NCBI GenBank assembly: GCA_002394685.1
Contig: DGUP01000051.1
Span: forward strand, 93,957 to 157,956
Reading direction: 5' to 3'
DNA length: 64,000 nt
DNA from: Treponema sp. UBA4307
Lineage (GTDB): Bacteria > Spirochaetota > Spirochaetia > Treponematales > Treponemataceae
Both the position numbers and the translations under genes were made by a program. Numbering within the stretch: position 1 is the stretch's first letter; each line of letters begins with the position of its first letter. A model generated the notes under the pieces. It was not told the origin of the DNA. It did not search any database and was given only the letters and a program-made list of their open reading frames with translations. Positions 62,179 to 64,000 of this stretch are shown here, piece by piece.

Positions 62179-63726
62179 ATGATTGATAATTCTAAGCGGA
62201 TTTCGAAAATTGGTGAAAAATGGTTTTTGAGTGAGCCGCTTCTTTTTTCAGTTTATTGTACTCATGAGTTTAAGGAAAATTCCAGGCTGAGTATTCCATT
62301 CAGAACAGGTCAGGGGAGAATTGAATATAATGATTCAATTTTAAATAATTTATCTGACCGGGATATGGAAGAATTTCTTAAGCTGGAGATGGTTCGTATT
62401 TTGTTGAAGCATCCTTATCAGAGACTTCCTTCAAATGCAGAAGGTGAAGTTTTAACTGTTGCCAGTAATGTTACTGTAACGGACAATTATAAAATCAGAA
62501 TAAAAACAGACAGAGTTGAAGATTTTGAAAATTTACAGCATAAGCTTTGTTTTGAAGAATATTATCATCAGCTTTTAAATTGGAAAAATAAGGCTGATAA
62601 AGATGGCAAGCCGGAAGATGAATCTGAAGAAGAAAAAGACGACGAACCTGAAACGCAAAATGAAGTTGATGAAGATAAAAATGATGAAGAACAAAATATT
62701 GCTGGCCAGGACTTGTCTGATGAAATAAGTAAGGCTGATGAAAATACGGAGCCGGCACCCCTTCCAGATATGGGAGAAAATGAGGGTGGCTCGGAGCAGA
62801 CTACGGAGGATGAAGCAGAGAGCCAGTCTTCTGGAGAAGGCGGGCAGCAGGTTGAAGATGATTCTCAGAAAAATGAACTTGATGGCAGCGTGGAAGAAGG
62901 CGAAAAGGGTACAGATGATAGTACTCAGGAAGGTACAGACGCAAGTGGAGAAGAAGACCTTTCTGCTGAAAATATGGGTACAGATTCATCTGATAAAAGA
63001 AATAATCCTTTTGATTCCATGGACAGCGAAAAAAAAGAAGAGTTGTCTGAACTGTGGGAAGAAAATCAGGAAGTTGAAAATTCCATAAATGAATGTATTC
63101 AGGGGGCAATGGAGCGGGATTTATGGGGTTCTGTTCCAGGTGAGCTTCAGGAAATTCTTAAAGCAAGCCTGCATGTGGAACTTGATTACAGGCAGATTCT
63201 TCATTCCTTTAAGACTAGTATAACTTCAAGTCACAGAAAACTTACCAGAATGAAACCAAGCCGGCGTTTTGGATTTGAAATGATGGGTAGCAGATATGAC
63301 CTGGCAGCAAATCTTTTACTGGCAGTAGATGTAAGCGGTTCTGTGAGCAAAGAAGAAGTGTCATATTTTTACGGAATCATAAATAAATTTTTCAAATACG
63401 GGATTGAGAATCTGGATGTGTTTCAGTTTGACTATGCCCTTAAATCAAAACGTCCTGTGGAAATGAAAAAAGCAAAAAATCAAATTACAATTCAGGGAAG
63501 GGGCGGTACAAATTTTCAACCGGTGGCAGATTATTATAGCAGTCATCCGGAGTATGACGGATTGATTTATTTTACAGATGGTTATGCCAGACTTCCTGTT
63601 TATAAAACCAAGCGTCTGATTAATGTCCTCTGGGTTTATACAAGTAAAGCTGAATATGATGTTCATAAAGAATATGTAGAAAAACTTCCCCGCAACAGAT
63701 GCACTTATATTCCTATGCCGGAGTAA
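62179..63726 (+). CDS. VWA-domain protein with long acidic linker (MoxR partner)
   Basis: A 515-residue protein. The N-terminal domain (about 1-130) resembles the metallopeptidase-like part of DUF2201 proteins. Residues about 134-272 are an extremely acidic, disordered linker (Glu, Asp, Gly, Ser, Gln). The C-terminal VWA domain carries a full MIDAS: DVSGSVS near 383, the Thr in GRGGTNFQP and the Asp in YFTDGYA. It is co-transcribed with the MoxR ATPase. Three Gly-Thr-Asp triplets in the linker are encoded by GGGTACAGAT-type repeats (62907, 62932 and 62976). Confidence 0.8.
   Translation: MIDNSKRISKIGEKWFLSEPLLFSVYCTHEFKENSRLSIPFRTGQGRIEYNDSILNNLSDRDMEEFLKLEMVRILLKHPYQRLPSNAEGEVLTVASNVTVTDNYKIRIKTDRVEDFENLQHKLCFEEYYHQLLNWKNKADKDGKPEDESEEEKDDEPETQNEVDEDKNDEEQNIAGQDLSDEISKADENTEPAPLPDMGENEGGSEQTTEDEAESQSSGEGGQQVEDDSQKNELDGSVEEGEKGTDDSTQEGTDASGEEDLSAENMGTDSSDKRNNPFDSMDSEKKEELSELWEENQEVENSINECIQGAMERDLWGSVPGELQEILKASLHVELDYRQILHSFKTSITSSHRKLTRMKPSRRFGFEMMGSRYDLAANLLLAVDVSGSVSKEEVSYFYGIINKFFKYGIENLDVFQFDYALKSKRPVEMKKAKNQITIQGRGGTNFQPVADYYSSHPEYDGLIYFTDGYARLPVYKTKRLINVLWVYTSKAEYDVHKEYVEKLPRNRCTYIPMPE
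62907..62986 (+). repeat. GGGTACAG cluster in the VWA-protein linker
   Basis: GGGTACAGAT at 62907-62916, GGTACAGAC at 62932-62940 and GGGTACAGATT at 62976-62986, all on the plus (leading) strand and all read as Gly-Thr-Asp. Confidence 0.8.
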
Positions 63727-63733
63727 AAAAAAT

Positions 63734-63757
63734 AACCCCGGATTTTGGTCCGGGGTT
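63734..63757. terminator. Bidirectional terminator at the right-hand gene junction
   Basis: AACCCCGGA (63734-63742) pairs with TCCGGGGTT (63749-63757). The minus-strand side runs into eight T, serving the partial gene at the right edge; the plus-strand side is less T-rich. Confidence 0.8.
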
Positions 63758-63798
63758 GTATTGCTTTTTTATGAACACCTTTTCATAAATTGAAAATC

Positions 63799-64000
63799 CT
63801 AGTAAGTGTGGATTGGAAGTGCTGAATTTCCATTAGATGCTACATCGATTCCAAGGGTGTCTGTGGTGAAGTTGCAGGTATATATAAATTTATGTCTTAC
63901 TCCTGACCATACATCTGATCCAGTCCCTGCTCTTGTTGCTGAAACAAAGGTTAAATCTGAAATGTCGGAACAAATAGCATTGTATGATGTCCGGAAATCA
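63799..64000 (-). CDS. Partial gene, C-terminal end of an unknown protein
   Basis: An open frame of 66 codons enters from the right edge and stops at TAG (63799-63801). The sequence (…FVSATRAGTGSDVWSGVRHK, FIYTCNFTTDTLGIDVASNG) is Thr/Ser/Asp-rich and beta-like, as in exported or surface proteins. Its start is outside the window. No family recognised. Confidence 0.6.
   Translation of the reverse strand, partial: DFRTSYNAICSDISDLTFVSATRAGTGSDVWSGVRHKFIYTCNFTTDTLGIDVASNGNSALPIHTY

Noticed and set aside
10229..62986. GGGTACAG as a DNA uptake sequence
   Set aside because: Uptake sequences occur on both strands without replichore bias; here orientation follows the replichore almost without exception.
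1..64000. CRISPR arrays, tRNA or rRNA genes and insertion sequences
   Set aside because: No regularly spaced repeats with unique spacers, no tRNA T-loop/anticodon patterns and no transposase-like ORFs were seen on either strand by eye.

Overview
The window is a 64 kb, low-GC stretch of spirochaete chromosome around the replication origin, most likely a gut or rumen Treponema. The evidence is the gene order dnaA-dnaN-recF-DUF721-rpmH-rnpA-yidD-yidC-jag, an archaeal-type PheT, a cyclophilin-FKBP fusion lipoprotein, a bactofilin with an M23 peptidase, spirochaetal lipoproteins with relaxed lipoboxes, and plant-polymer genes (GH5 endoglucanase, CE8 pectinesterase, KDG-type sugar kinase). Genus-level assignment is inference.

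Layout. 1-2.2 kb: minus-strand envelope genes (partial gene, YaaR-like protein, bactofilin, M23 peptidase). 2.4-9.4 kb: pyruvate phosphate dikinase with a histone-H1-like tail, a degenerate MocR-type regulator, arginase and a UDG-like protein. 9.4-14.6 kb: HrpB helicase, the dual immunophilin, a secreted unknown and Jag. 14.6-21.7 kb: the yidC to dnaA replication and ribosome block, all on the minus strand. oriC lies between dnaN and dnaA at about 20.04-20.27 kb. It has an AT-rich unwinding region, a six-unit DnaA-trio, a GGTCC block and an array of DnaA-box-like sites, many of them TGTGAATTY variants. 21.85-26.3 kb: gyrB and gyrA on the plus strand.

26.4-28.8 kb is a 2.4 kb gene-poor region holding a cluster of parS-like ParB sites, three evenly spaced 18-bp inverted repeats, DnaA boxes, a 19-bp direct repeat at its two ends and a very small complete transcription unit (promoter, 23-codon ORF or structured RNA, strong terminator). 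It looks like the centromere and origin-organising region of the chromosome.

28.8-64 kb mixes housekeeping and accessory genes: CDF and MATE transporters, Nudix, GH5, a beta-helix lipoprotein, an S1-domain protein, a peptidase-less FtsH-like ATPase with a small partner, an XRE regulator, PheT with a C-terminal EMAPII-like domain, QueH, ArgA, a 2-hydroxyacid dehydrogenase, Tex, a large lipoprotein plus beta-barrel pair, the electron-bifurcating NfnAB, pectinesterase, a UvrD-family helicase, a TIGR02757 protein, a PfkB kinase and a MoxR ATPase plus VWA protein pair. A partial gene runs off the right edge.

Two window-wide signals stand out. The octamer GGGTACAG (often GGGTACAGATT) occurs about 20 times, almost always on the leading strand, and flips orientation at oriC whatever the gene direction. 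This is how a Chi-like or FtsK-orienting (KOPS-like) motif behaves. Separately, two unlinked S1-domain proteins (36.7 kb and the Tex protein at 45.8 kb) end in the same short tail, YNPFAALLK. All counts were made by eye.
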